From: Takakia lepidozioides
Lineage: Eukaryota > Streptophyta > Takakiopsida > Takakiales > Takakiaceae
Assembly: GCA_030704615.1 (NCBI GenBank)
Contig: CM060733.1
Coordinates: 65,906,001 to 65,970,000, forward strand
Length of the DNA stretch: 64,000 bases
Direction: 5' to 3'
Below are positions 34,272-45,525 of the stretch, piece by piece; position 1 is the stretch's first letter; each line of letters begins with the position of its first letter. A model generated the notes under the pieces. It had not been told where the DNA came from and ran no database searches. It worked only from the letters and a program-made list of their open reading frames with translations. The translations under genes were made by a program, and so were the position numbers.

Positions 34272-37031
34272 ATGGCAGAAAACCCGAGCGCTATAGTGTA
34301 CTGCCCTCCTCACGAGCATAGAGCTACATTTCCGTGCAGAGGGGAGATCTGTCGGGTGATGGAGAAATATCTCTGCGTTTGATACCACCTGAAACTGGGG
34401 TCGGTATTTTTGGAGGAGGAAAGGAAGGATTCAAACGGAGTTGTAGTCGAAAGTATTGTTGTGCTCCACGATGATTTTGGCGACGGCAGGGAATGGCGAG
34501 TTCTTCCATTGGACAACGTCATATACAGGGCTGTTGGGGACTTCATTTGCCCCCCAAATGCGCCTTCTATCCTGCCGCCTTCCACGAAACAATCAGCGAA
34601 TCAGAGAGTGGGTACCTCAAAGAGAGAAGTCCGCAACGAAGTAAATCCAGAGCCGAACCCATCAACGAAGACGAGCGAGAACCGGGTTGTTCACAACCTG
34701 TCCGACTCCGACGAGATCATGGAAGTTCCGAGATCATCCTGGAGATCAGGCAAGTCCTCAATGGACATCAGCGGACGAGGGAGTCATATTCCCAGCACAA
34801 ACACAACAGTTCGATCCATTCTTGAAATTCTGCGAGGGCTTCACATGGAGGGACACCGCTTGGAGCTGGCTGGGCTGGACTACAACAAGTTTGCCATTAA
34901 ATCCATTACATGCCTTCCCGCAGACGTCGATGGTAATATGTTCTTTGAGTTCCCTCCTCGAACGGACTATTCGAGGGCGTCCAGAATGTTGACAGATATG
35001 GATAGGAAACATGACGGTCATCCTTGGTGCGTCACCAAAACCACCAGCATAAAGATGCTCGATGGTGTGCGGGTGCGCTACGTTGTTTGTCGGGCGCGTT
35101 GCGGTGTTTCTCCCCAACTTACTTCCATTTTAAATCCAGAGGTCACAGGAACGAGACGGATTGGATAGGCACAGCTCATCAACCATTTTGAGCTCAGGAG
35201 AAGGTTCCAAACTCCACATTTAAGTGTGCGCATTGCAAAGAACCACCACATTGCATGTCTGTTTGTAATGCCAAGCAGTTCTATGTGTTGCATTGTTTCC
35301 CTGACCTCACACGAGCTTGCATACACGTTGGTTCCCATTGTCACAAATTGGCGAGGAGGAACTCGCGGGAGGCTGCCCACGAGGCAGAGCAGCTCGTTCA
35401 GGAGGAGGTTAGGTTGAGACCTGGTGCCAAACCCAAACAGATACAGCTGCAGGCCGCCCATAAGATGGCATTGGCCAGAATTATGTCGGAAGACGGCTCC
35501 GACAGAGTTCCTCTCGATGAGAAGGAAATGGAGGCATTGCTGGAGTTGGTGTCCCACGTCTGTTCACCAAATGTCCGAAACCACATTGTCGCCTGCAAAC
35601 AGAAAATTGGGCGTGGCTCGGATATGCACTCCATTCTGGAGGTGAAGCGACGATGTGGATATGACTACATTCATGGAAGTAGGTTTCCAGGACAAGGGAC
35701 TGAGGCAGATTGTTGTTTCGTATTCAAAATGTCCACGTGTGGGCCTGGCAGTGGCGTCGAACTGGTCGACCGGATGACGAGTGGGGACTTGTCAAACAGT
35801 TGGGTCATGTTCGACCATATCAAGCGAATTACAAATCACCAGTGGGTGACAATGGCTGCATATGTCTACGATACCCACTGCAGGATGCTAATGACAATTG
35901 CTATTTGTGAGATGAAAGGAGAGGACACACGATCGGAGATGCTTCTTTGGCAGGGAATAAATGAACAGATGGCCAGGGCGGGATTGCCCCCTCCCAATTT
36001 CCGTGGTTTCATGGCGGACAACGCACAAGCAAATTGGGCTGTCATCCGAAGGGTGTACGGGGAAGACCCCAATGTTCCGATGGAAGGTAAGGAGAGATCT
36101 TGTGGGTTCCATTTTCTGCAGAGCTTGTCGCAGTATACAACCCGGCTCGTGGCGCCAGATTTCAGAGAGGAGAACCGTTCCATGTGTCTTGTGTGGAAGC
36201 GTGCTCCAACCTTGGATGATGCAGAGACACAATTTGCATGTATACGGGCTTGGTGGACAACGTCAGGAGCTATAAAGAAATCAGACGAGGGAGCAATGGT
36301 CAGTTGGCTAGCATGGTGGCATTATCGTTTCCTCCAGTTCGGCGACTATATGCGGGAGGTGAGTTGGACGAATTCGCGTCACATTGAATATTATGTTATT
36401 CTTTCTTTATAACTTGCTTGTAACCTCAACATGTGCATGTCCAGGAAATGTGTCTGGACTCCAACACCGACATGCCGATAACAAACATGGCCGAATCAGT
36501 ACATTCTTCCTGGCGTGCCTCCTCTGCGGCGCATCTGGTGGACATCCTCACTGCCACAACGGAGAACATTGTCAGGTCAATTATGCAGCAATGCAGGTAC
36601 AACGAGTTCTTGAAAGGGAAACAATGGGGCTTGGGGCCGGACAGGCAGGAAATGCTGATGCGGACTGCCTCCAGATCGAAGAATCCTCGCAAGTGGGCGG
36701 CAGCCTTGCGAGAAGGCCTTCGGGATACGCCATTGCTTCGAAGAGGCCAACACTTGGAAGGAGATGTTCACACCCATCCAGTGAGACGAAGACTTGACGA
36801 GGCACCTGGCGGAGAAGAGGATTCATGGCGAGCTGACAAGAATATTCGCACGCTCCCTCGTGGTCCCGTGATGTTGCCCAAGGAGGTCTCGTCGAGCACC
36901 GCAAGTCCTGCACGTTCAAGATTGCCATCTCTTTTGAGCACAGGGCACGTGCCCGCAGAACATAACGAGCCATCTGTAGTAACGCAGTACAACATACCCA
37001 TTGTGGAGACAAGAGTGTCGGAGTCACAGTG
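34272..37031 (+). pseudogene. Lineage C SWIM transposase, 5' part, split by the B element
   Basis: Start ATG 34272 (MAENPSAIVYCPP), chosen because lineage B starts with MAPNSYAIVCCPP. Lesions: a stop after EKYLCV at about 34379 and a frame break near 35090-35250 within the Cys-rich region. The core 35255-36358 is open: HVCSPNVRNHIVACKQ, FVFKMSTCGPGSGVELV, WVMFDHIKRITNHQWV (first Asp), GFMADNAQANWAVIRR (second Asp), RSCGFHFLQSLSQY (C-x2-H). A GTGAGT donor at 36359 and CAG acceptor at 36444 bound an 86-bp intron. The next exon has TNMAESVHSSWR (likely the catalytic Glu). Reading is interrupted after VSESQWR by the B element; the rest is at 51780-52610. Confidence 0.85.
37024..37031. other. Target-site duplication, left copy (TCACAGTG)
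   Basis: TCACAGTG before the left terminus recurs at 51772-51779 after the right terminus. Identity extends to 11 bp (TCACAGTGGAG) because the left terminus also starts with GAG. Removing the element and one copy restores the codons for S-Q-W-R-I of the interrupted transposase, as seen in lineage B. Confidence 0.9.
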
Positions 37032-37040
37032 GAGGTTTAC

Positions 37041-37135
37041 TATTTCATGAGCAGAAACCATGAGCCATGAGCCATGAGCCGCATGAGCCGCATGAGCGGT
37101 GAGCCGAAGTCTAAGATACGCGGATTTCATGAGCG
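37041..37135. repeat. Subterminal CATGAGC repeats, left end
   Basis: Seven CATGAGC heptamers in about 95 bp, spaced by 0-3 bases in the first part. Equivalent clusters sit at every other terminus in the window (12405, 19533, 51710-51765, 53370-53437, 54491, 57183). Such repeats commonly bind the transposase in Mutator-type and hAT elements; that role here is an inference. Confidence 0.85.
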
Positions 37136-37880
37136 GACTCCTCCAAATTTGGAAATGCGGCAGATTAAACAAGTATTAAAATAATAGTTTTTTATTTGAC
37201 CTTGCCGTTTTTGGACGTTCCAGATCATGTAATGCGGCGAAGATATGTCGTCAGTAACAAGTCCGCTCATGGTTTTATAGATCCGCTCATGGAAATAAGT
37301 GACCGTGCAACGGGAAATCCAGTATACCACTGCAAAAGGACGTCGCATACTGGCCTGTATAGAGTATTCCGCGGTTTTACATGCCTTAACATTGGAATGA
37401 AGCTGACCCTTTTGCCGCGATTGAACCAATGGAGTCTGCACCAATACAGTCTGCAGTACTTCACAATTCTGTCTTCTTCGGGTATTCGGCGGGAAAGGTT
37501 TGCAACTGAACTGGGAAATAGGGTGCCGCATTAGGGTTCGCACGTGCGAAATTTCGGAGCGGTTTGGTGTTGGCGAAGGCCGCCTCTGGGGGTACCTACG
37601 ACGATACTTGGAAATTCGGCGCCGCATTTCCTTGTCGGAGGTCGAATGAGGAGAGCAAGTTTTCGGAAAGCAGAAAAACATGAACCCTCCAACATACAAA
37701 AATACATGCACGTGGAAACAAGTGAACGATATAGTAATATCTTAGTTCGATCAAAACAGGTTACTGGTAGGCAAGACATATGTCGGACCTTTGTGTGGCC
37801 AGAGTCTGAGGTACTGGCAGCAGTACAGTTCTACTATCCGAAAAGGATGGGCGTACCATTGTATGTGGACCGCAAGCCAA
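37136..37880. other. Non-coding interval with scattered B-type palindrome halves
   Basis: Between the left terminus and the transposase stop codon. It holds one clear palindrome at 37612-37632 (AAATTCGGCGCCGCATTT, a C/B hybrid) and half sites near 37152 and 37528. There is no coding segment. It probably contains the transposase 3' flank and polyadenylation region. Confidence 0.55.
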
Positions 37881-37882
37881 GC

Positions 37883-40800
37883 TCACTGGTCCCCTGGATC
37901 CATATTCAGAAGAGTGTGAACCTCCTGGGGGCTCAACCCTGGTGCATGTATGAAGTGATGAGTTGTGGAATTACAACGGAGTCTCTTTAGGTACACGTAG
38001 TACAAATGCTTGCAAGGGCAGTATGATGCCCCCTTGTTCGCCATGATCTGGAAGTCGGTGCAATTGCAGGTGGGTAATTCTGAAATGGTGATGGTGTACA
38101 CCTCATTGCGAACAGCTGAGCCCGCCGTGGCCATCTGATACACACGCCCGAATCCTGGTGGGGGCACTTCTGTCGAGCTCTGGATTGTACAGTTCATCCG
38201 AAGTGCATTCCCCATCCTTGTCTCGTTCACTTTTGAGGGAGGTCGCCGCCTCTTCGGTTTCCCCCAACGGTGTGTAGGATGCTTAGAGCTGTCGTGTCCC
38301 ATTGTTCTTGCTCTCACAGGGGTCGGTGGTGGAGGCTGTGGAAGCGGAAATGGTTGTCTGGGGACGTCAGTGCGCTGCACCATCCGAAATCCTGCGGCGG
38401 TAAGGGCGTCGGCCTCAACCTGACTCAGATCGCAGCCTGGTTCCACCGGCCACACCGGGGGAGCCTCTGGCATTGTCTGTATGCCGTACTTGGGCTTTCC
38501 ATACACGCAAGTCATAATGTCGTGCCTGCAGAACCAGAACTGGGTGGTTGTCGCCTCCGCAAACTTTGCATGGACAAATCTTCCTGTAAAAGTAGGAGCA
38601 GGGACAGCCCCATCTGGATTCCTCCTTATCATCTCTAAACAACGTTGCCGTGTATCCACACGAATTGCGGAACACCTTCCTCGAAACGACGGCTTTGTGC
38701 GAGCAATTCTCCACTGTGAGGCAGACACAGTCGTCTCCACAATGGCTTGGCCATACTGCATAACAGCGGGCGGAATGTGGGGCAAGGGAGCGGTGGGAAT
38801 TTGTTGCACGAAATCCCCGGTTGAAGGCGACGGCGATCTGGAATTTCTTGGGCTTCCACTGCTGGAAGACACATTGTGCGGCAACATGACGGGACCTCGA
38901 GGTGCTGTCCGAATGTTCCTGTCGGATCTCCAGGAATCCTCTTCGCACCCGGTTCCTCTTCAATCCTCCGCCTGACAGGGCGAGTCCGGACGTCCCCCTC
39001 TAGGTGTTCACCTCTGCGGTGCAGAGGCGTCCCTTTGATCTTCTCTCGCAATGCTGTCGCCCATTTCACTGGATTCTTGGACCTCGAAGCTGTTCGTACC
39101 AACAATTCCTCCCTGTCCGGCCCAAAGCCCCATTGTTTGCCGCTCAGGAACTTGTAGTACGTGGCTTGCTGCATGATTGCTCTGTCGATGTCCTCCGTTG
39201 TGGCCGTCACTACGTCCACCAGATGTGCGGCAGAAGACGCTCGCCAGGAGGAGTGGACCGATTCTGCCATATTCGTGTTCGGCATGTCCGTGTCGGAATC
39301 CAAGCACCGCTCCTAGAAGGACACAAACAACGGTGAGGGACCAATCGAAATGTCCGTAACAGAAAGACAAATGAACGAAATTGACAGCAGCCTACCTCCC
39401 GCATGTACTGTCCGAACTGTCGATACCGAAAATGCCACCACCCCAACCAGCTGTGCAATGCTCCCAGATTGGTTGTCTCCACTGCACCTGACGTGTTCCA
39501 CCAAGCCTCGATGATAGCAAACTTAACCTCCGCGTCATCAAATGTGGGTGCATCCTTCCACGCCGTACAAAGGACACGGTGTTCAGCCTGGAATGAGCTA
39601 GCAACAAATTTGGTAGTGTAGTGGGATAGACTCTGCATCCAATGGAATCCACAGGATCTCTCTTTCCCCTCCATTGGAACATTGGGGTCCTCACCGTACA
39701 CACGCCGCACCGCTGCCCAGTTGGCCTGAGCGTTGTCTGCCATGAATCCCCTGAAATTGGGCTCTGGCAATCCCGCCCTTGCCATCTGCTCGTTTATGCC
39801 CTCCCACAGATGCATCTCGGACTGTGTGTCCTCCCCTTTCATCTCGCAGATTGCAATCGTCATGAGCCTCTTGGAGTGATAGTCATAAACATGCGCACCC
39901 ATAGTCACCCACTGATGGTTTGTAATTCGCTTGATGTGATCAAACATCACCCAAGCATTCGACAAGTTTCCAGTTGTCATGCGAGTGACCAAGTCGACTC
40001 CACTCCCAGGCCCACACGTCGACATTTTGAAAATGTAACAACGATCGGATTCGCTGCCTTGCCCTGGAAACCTGCTACCTTGGATGTAGTCATATCCAGT
40101 CATTCGTTTCACCTCCAGGATTGAGTACATGTCCGACCCCCTGCCGAACTCCTGCTTGCAAGATACGATGTGATTCCGCACATTCGGACTACAAACGTGC
40201 GAGACGGACTCCAAGAGGTCACGCATCTCGTCTTCGGTCAAGGGCTCTCGGTCGGAACCATCTTCAGACATGATTTTGCCAAGAGCAATCTTGTGGGCTG
40301 CCTTCAGCTGAATCTGCTTTGGTCTGGCTCCGGGGCTCAATTTCACCTCCTCTTTTATGATGTCGTGTGCTTCCTGCACAGCCTCACGCATGTTGCCTCT
40401 CGCCAAGGGGTGGCAGTGGACCCCAACGTGTATGCAAGCTCTAGTCAAGTCCGGGAGCAAATGGATTACGTAATATTGCTTGGCTCTGCACATGGACATG
40501 CACGTCGGTGGTTCTTTGCAATGTGCACACTTGAAAGAACCCGCAGGAGCTTGGCTGGAGACAATGAATGGATGATGCGTTGTGCCAGTCCAATCCGTCT
40601 CGTTTCTCCGCCCTCCTTTGGAGAGAAAGTGGAAGCAGGTGGGATTGAGGCACCTCAGCTTCCCCGCACAGAGGACATATCGTACACGAACACCATCAGC
40701 AATTTTCGTGCTACTGGTCTTCGTCACACACCAGGGGTGTCCGTCATGCTTTCGATCCATGTCTGTTAACATCCCGGAGGCTTTCTTTGACGAAGAAACA

Positions 40801-41489
40801 GGTGGAAACTCGAAGATGACATTGCCATCGACTTCGGGAGGCAGAAAAGTTACCTTTCTGACTGGGAATTTGGCATAGTCGAGAGCAGCCAGCTCGGAGC
40901 GAGAACCATCGAGGTGATGTTGTCGTAGGAGCTGCACAATGGACCGGGTTGGAGTTATGCTCGAGGGCACATGCGTAGCACCTACAGAGACGTCCATGCC
41001 GGATTTGAACGACCGTGTGGAGGACATGGGTACCTCAATGCAATCATCTTCCTCGTCGGAAATGTCGAATACGTCCACACGAGAAGCTATGGAGGGTCTT
41101 GACGGTCCAGGTCGGGAATGATTATCGTTGCATACCTCTCTGTTGGCAGTGGCCGCCTCTCGGTTTCCGGACTCCTTTGTGGATGGTGTGGGCAGCGACT
41201 GATTCGGAAAGGGAATGGGCATTCCCACAGCTCGGTACAGGATGGTGTCTGACGGGGGAACGTGCCATTCGATTCCGCAACCTCCGTCGTTACCTAGCAC
41301 GACAATGGTCTCGTCAACCTGTCCAGGAACATCCTTCCTTTCTTCTTCCAAATAAACTGTGCCCGGTTTGAGCTTGAATTTGGAACAAAGGTAAGTTTCA
41401 GTCACTCTGCAAAGTCCTCCCTCGTTTGGGATCCAGGCTCTCCCAAGTTGCGGAGGACAGCAAACTATAGCGTAGGAATTCGGAGCCAT
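37883..41489 (-). pseudogene. Lineage B DDE transposase with SWIM zinc finger, one frameshift
   Basis: Catalyses cut-and-paste DNA transposition in the nucleus. Start ATG 41489 (MAPNSYAIVCCPP); exon 1 runs to 39396, with donor GTAGGC and acceptor CTAG; exon 2 is 39312-37883; about 1,170 aa. An N-terminal region of ~300 aa precedes DRKHDGHPWCVTKT, CLNPTCFHF and FKCAHC (likely zinc ligands), then the RNase H-fold core: VMFDHIKR (D), GFMADNAQANW (D), SCGFHWMQSL (C-x2-H), and TNMAESVHSSWR (E) at the start of exon 2. A C-terminal SWIM finger CNCTDF...YCPCKHLYYVYL follows. Exon 1 is fully open. One base is missing near 38950 relative to lineage C (GGTGCGAAGAG), shifting the frame before NIRTAPRGPVML. 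Read divergently from the methyltransferase-like gene. Confidence 0.88.
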
Positions 41490-41920
41490 CGAACACCGCA
41501 CGGAGTTGGCAAGTGCGAGGTTCAGTATAGCGACAGACCAAGGCTCACAGGCACCATCTAAGTGGATCTGCGGAGTCCATCGACAATTGGAAGTCGCACA
41601 TTGAAGTGGAAAGTATTGTTTCAAGCTACATGCATGAAGGTGGGAGGTTTGATTCCATAGCCAGTGAGTAGGACAATGATGGCCGATTCGGCGACGAAAT
41701 AACATCTCCTGACAGTTTCTCCTGAGGGTGGATCCAGCAGTATTCTCGGTGCAGACAGGAACGTTCGCACTGACAAGTGCCAGGACTGCTGGTTAAAACG
41801 GTCAGACAACCAAGTTGTGCTCATCAAGACTGGCCGCAATTGTGTTGTTTCGGAACAATGCAACCCATTGAGGTTCCAGATTTCCCGTCCCGAGTGATTC
41901 TGTCGATTGCTGGTGGACGG

Positions 41921-43673
41921 AAATACGGCGCCGCATTTCCGTATTGCATCTTGGTCATGCAACAGAGCGACGGAAATGCGGCACCGAGTTTCCGTCCGGG
42001 GGAAACCTTTATACTCTCCAGAACGGAAATGCGGTAACGCATTTCCATCCAGCAAGCACGGTATGTGAAGGTGGAACGGAAATGCGGTACCGCATTTCCG
42101 TTCTGATTGAGATTTATGAACAACGGGAACAGAAATGCGGCACCGCATTTCCGTCCGAGTCGCACTTTTCGACATTCCAGAACGGAAATGCGGCGCCGCA
42201 TTTCCATTTTGTATCTGATGCATGGAGCTGAGGGATAGAAATGCTGCAGCACATTTCCGTCCTTAAAAGACATTCATACTCTCGAGAACGGAAATGCGGT
42301 ACCGCATTTTCATTCAACAAGCACGGTATGTGAAGGTGGAACGGAAATGCGGTACCGCATTTCCGTTCTGATTGAGAATTATGAACAACGGGAACAGAAA
42401 TGCGGCACCGCATTTCCGTCCGAGTCGCACTTTTCGACATTCCATAAAGGAAATGCGGCGCCGCATTTCCATTTTGTATCTGATGCCTGGAGCCGAGTAA
42501 GATTCCGACAGCTTCATACAGCGCAATTCCGACCGGTTGAGACATTCACACTATCCAGAACGGAAATGCGGCACCGCATTTCCGTTCTGACTGAAAATCG
42601 TGAACTATCTGAACTGAAATGCGGCACCGTATTTCCATCCGAGTCGCACCTACCATCATTCCAGAACGGAAATGCGGCACCGCATTTCCGTTCTGACTGA
42701 AAATCGTGAACCATCGGAACTGAAATGCGGCAACGTATTTCCATCCGAGTCGCACCTACCATCATTCCAGAACGGAAATGCGGCACCGCATTTCCGTTCT
42801 GACTGAAAATCGTGAACCATCGGAACTGAAATGCGGCAGCGCATTTCCATCCGAGTCGCACCTCCCAACATTCCAGAACGGAATGTATTAGATTTAAAAG
42901 GGAAATGCGGCACCGCATTTCCGTTCTGATGAAATATCCTGAAACATCGGAATTGAAATGCGGTACCGCATTTCCGTCGGAGTCCCACCATCCGACATTC
43001 CAAAACGGAAATGCGGCACCGCATTTCCGTTTTGTATGTGAGGCATGGAGCTGTGGAACGAAAATGCGGGAAGGCATTTCCGCCAGCGTCAGACGTTAAT
43101 ACTCTACAGAACGGAAATGCGGTACCGCATTTCCATTCTGACTGAAAATCGTGCGCAACGGGTACAGAAATGCGGCACCGCATTTCCGTTCGAGTCGCAC
43201 CTTCCGACATTCTCGAACGGAAATGCGGCGCCGCATTTCCGTTTTGTATATTCGGCCTGGAGCTGTGCTACGGAAATGTGTTGCCGCATTTCCATCCATG
43301 TGAGACCTTCAACCTTTCCAGACCGGAAATGCGACACCGCATTTCTGTCCAGGTGAGACCTCTATACTTTCCCGAACGGAAATGTGGCACGGCATTTCCA
43401 TTCATCAACTAACGTATGTGAAGTGGGAACGGAAATGCGGCGCCGCATTTCCCTTCTGAATCTCATACATGGAGCTGTGGGACGGAAATGCGGCACCGTA
43501 TTTCCGTTCAACAACTAAGGTATGTGAAGGTGGAACGGAAATGCGGTGCCGCATTTTCTTCCAACAAGTACGGATGTGTAGCTTCGTGATGGTACTTAAC
43601 GGAAATGCGGCGCCGCATTCGCATTCTCGCTCCAACTCATCAGACGCTGGGACGGAAATGCCTTGAAATGTGA
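41921..43673. repeat. Exactly 53-bp-phased lineage B palindrome array
   Basis: About 31 palindromes (consensus AAATGCGGYRCCGCATTT). First bases run 41921, 41974, 42027, 42080, 42133, 42186, 42239, 42292, 42345, 42398, 42451, then after a lost unit 42564 to 42829 in 53-bp steps, 42903 to 43539 in 53-bp steps, then 43603 and 43656. Spacers differ and form a higher-order pattern of five (265 bp) in the left part; for instance 42052-42110 recurs at 42317-42375. The array lies between the divergent transposase and methyltransferase-like genes. Confidence 0.95.
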
Positions 43674-45302
43674 ACACGTGGAGCAACGGAATTGCTGCAC
43701 ATGTCGGCACTCTATCTGACTGAAGGGGCATGAGGCGGCGCGGCCTGACCGTTGGATAATGATGTTTGATTTTCGGACGGCAGGCGTACCCTCAACGATT
43801 CGAATTTCGTAATGACGCAAACTCCACGAGGAGACACTTTCGTCCAACCTTTCGAACCCAAGTGGTGCATCACCGCCGTTTCATCTACTTTTGTCGTGTC
43901 TCCTCAGTCACCCCTCTCGCGCCCTTTCCATCTGCACTCTTTGCCCCTTTTCCCTCTCTCTGTTCTTCTTATGCTCGAACCTGAGAGGGGGGGAGTTCGT
44001 GCACCAGACAGGAGACCTCGTCGCAAGCTCCGGAAATTATACTTCGGACGTAGGCCAATGCCGAAGGGGAGGAAGCAGATGCGTCTACAGGAGGAGATTG
44101 CCATCTCCGAGCAGCAGGCCACTCAGGCAACCCAGCCACCAGTGAGAGCTCCATGCGATCGGGCTGCGCGCAGCTGATCGAGCACCGAACCCCCCATTTT
44201 GCTTCTGTAATTCTTAGACTGAATGCTAGGAGACTTGAATGCAGAACATGTTTGCATGCCTAACAGGAAAGGTGGACGTGCTGGAGGGATCGCAGGAATC
44301 CGAAGAGCCGCAGGAAGAGTCCGAGGAGCTAGCTGCAGCACGTACACCCACCCGATCCCCGAGCGCGGGTATTCCTGCCGGGCCTAGCCCTCTGCGATTC
44401 AAAGACGCGTCTTCGAAGGGCAAGTTCAAAGTCTCAGAGATCGACTCGCGTTCTTCGATCATGGAGAATCGCCAGCAGGGGTCGGGCCCTTCTCCAGCAA
44501 AGTCGAAGAAGAAGCAGCCCGTCCCTCTACTGGCTTCTGAACCGGCTCAGGCCGATTCACCCCCCCCAACGCGAATGAAGCAGCAGGGTAGAAGACAGAT
44601 TCTATTGCAGCAGACACCTTCACCTGCAAGGATGAGGAAGCAGAAGGCAATCAGGGCGACGGGCGAACAATCTCCCGCAAAACCGCTTCCACGAGCTGAA
44701 GCTCAGTTCCTGGAGGATTTCCCGCCTGCAGATGTTGGGGCCGACTCTGCTGCAGCGAAGGCAATGGGATCGACCGTTGATCTCGATTTGGTACCGGAGG
44801 AGGGTGCTGCCGCTGAACGTTCGCAGGCAGACCTCACCACCGATGAGCTAGCAGGCCCGGAGGAGGCCTCTGCAATGGCAGAATTGCCCGCACACAGGCC
44901 CCAGAGTGCAGCTCCAGTTGAGGATGCTCCAGCTGCTCAGCCACTACCGGCACCTACAGACATGTCTCCGGAGGATTTCAAAAGTGCAGCGGATAAAATG
45001 TTGGAGGAGACACACAGTAGCATTGGCAGAGTTCTGGGCAGCAGGGTATTCCAGCGGACTCTTCGAATCCCACTCTGTCGCATGGTCTCCCTTCCCATCG
45101 TCAGGCAGGCCCTTCCCGGAGATGTGGATAAGCTCAAGTTCGCATTTCGAGAAGGGTACCGTCTGGGATCGGCAGCGTTTTACGTTTCCATAGAGAATGA
45201 GGACGGCGAAACCCGTGGACCCACTGCCGATGAATTGTCAACGTGGGATACCCACTGGCACACTCGCAACCACGAATTCGAGGCGACGCTGAAGGGTGAT
45301 CC

Positions 45303-45495
45303 CGACTTCGGCCATATGTCGGGTAAAATGTTCTTTGTGTGGGACGGGAATCACCGACTTCTCGCCTGGTGGGAGTACATCAAGCAGAACCATGCCAAGC
45401 ACATTGGCTGGCATTACATGGTGGAGTGTGTCATCCTCAAGGTGAAGGCGGCAGACTCCTCCCTGCTCAAGAATGCCATGGCGGACCTCAACTCG
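45303..45495 (+). other. DGNHR (ParB/DndB-like) core within exon 2
   Basis: GKMFFVWDGNHRLLAWWEYI followed by HIGWHYMVECVILKV. ParB-like and DGQHR/DndB proteins use a D-G-x-H-R motif at the same place, after a hydrophobic strand, in nucleotide- or DNA-binding folds. The motif is kept in lineages A (VLDGNHRMLAW) and C (VWDGNHRLLAW), pointing to a constrained function. Assignment is from motif recognition only. Confidence 0.6.
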
Positions 45496-45525
45496 TAAGA
45501 TACTCATACCCTCCCTAGCACATTC

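Noticed and set aside
41921-43673. CRISPR-like array (regular short repeats with differing spacers)
   Set aside because: Repeats are perfect palindromes of 18-22 bp, spacers recur in a 265-bp higher-order pattern, there are no cas genes, and the context is intron-bearing eukaryotic DNA.
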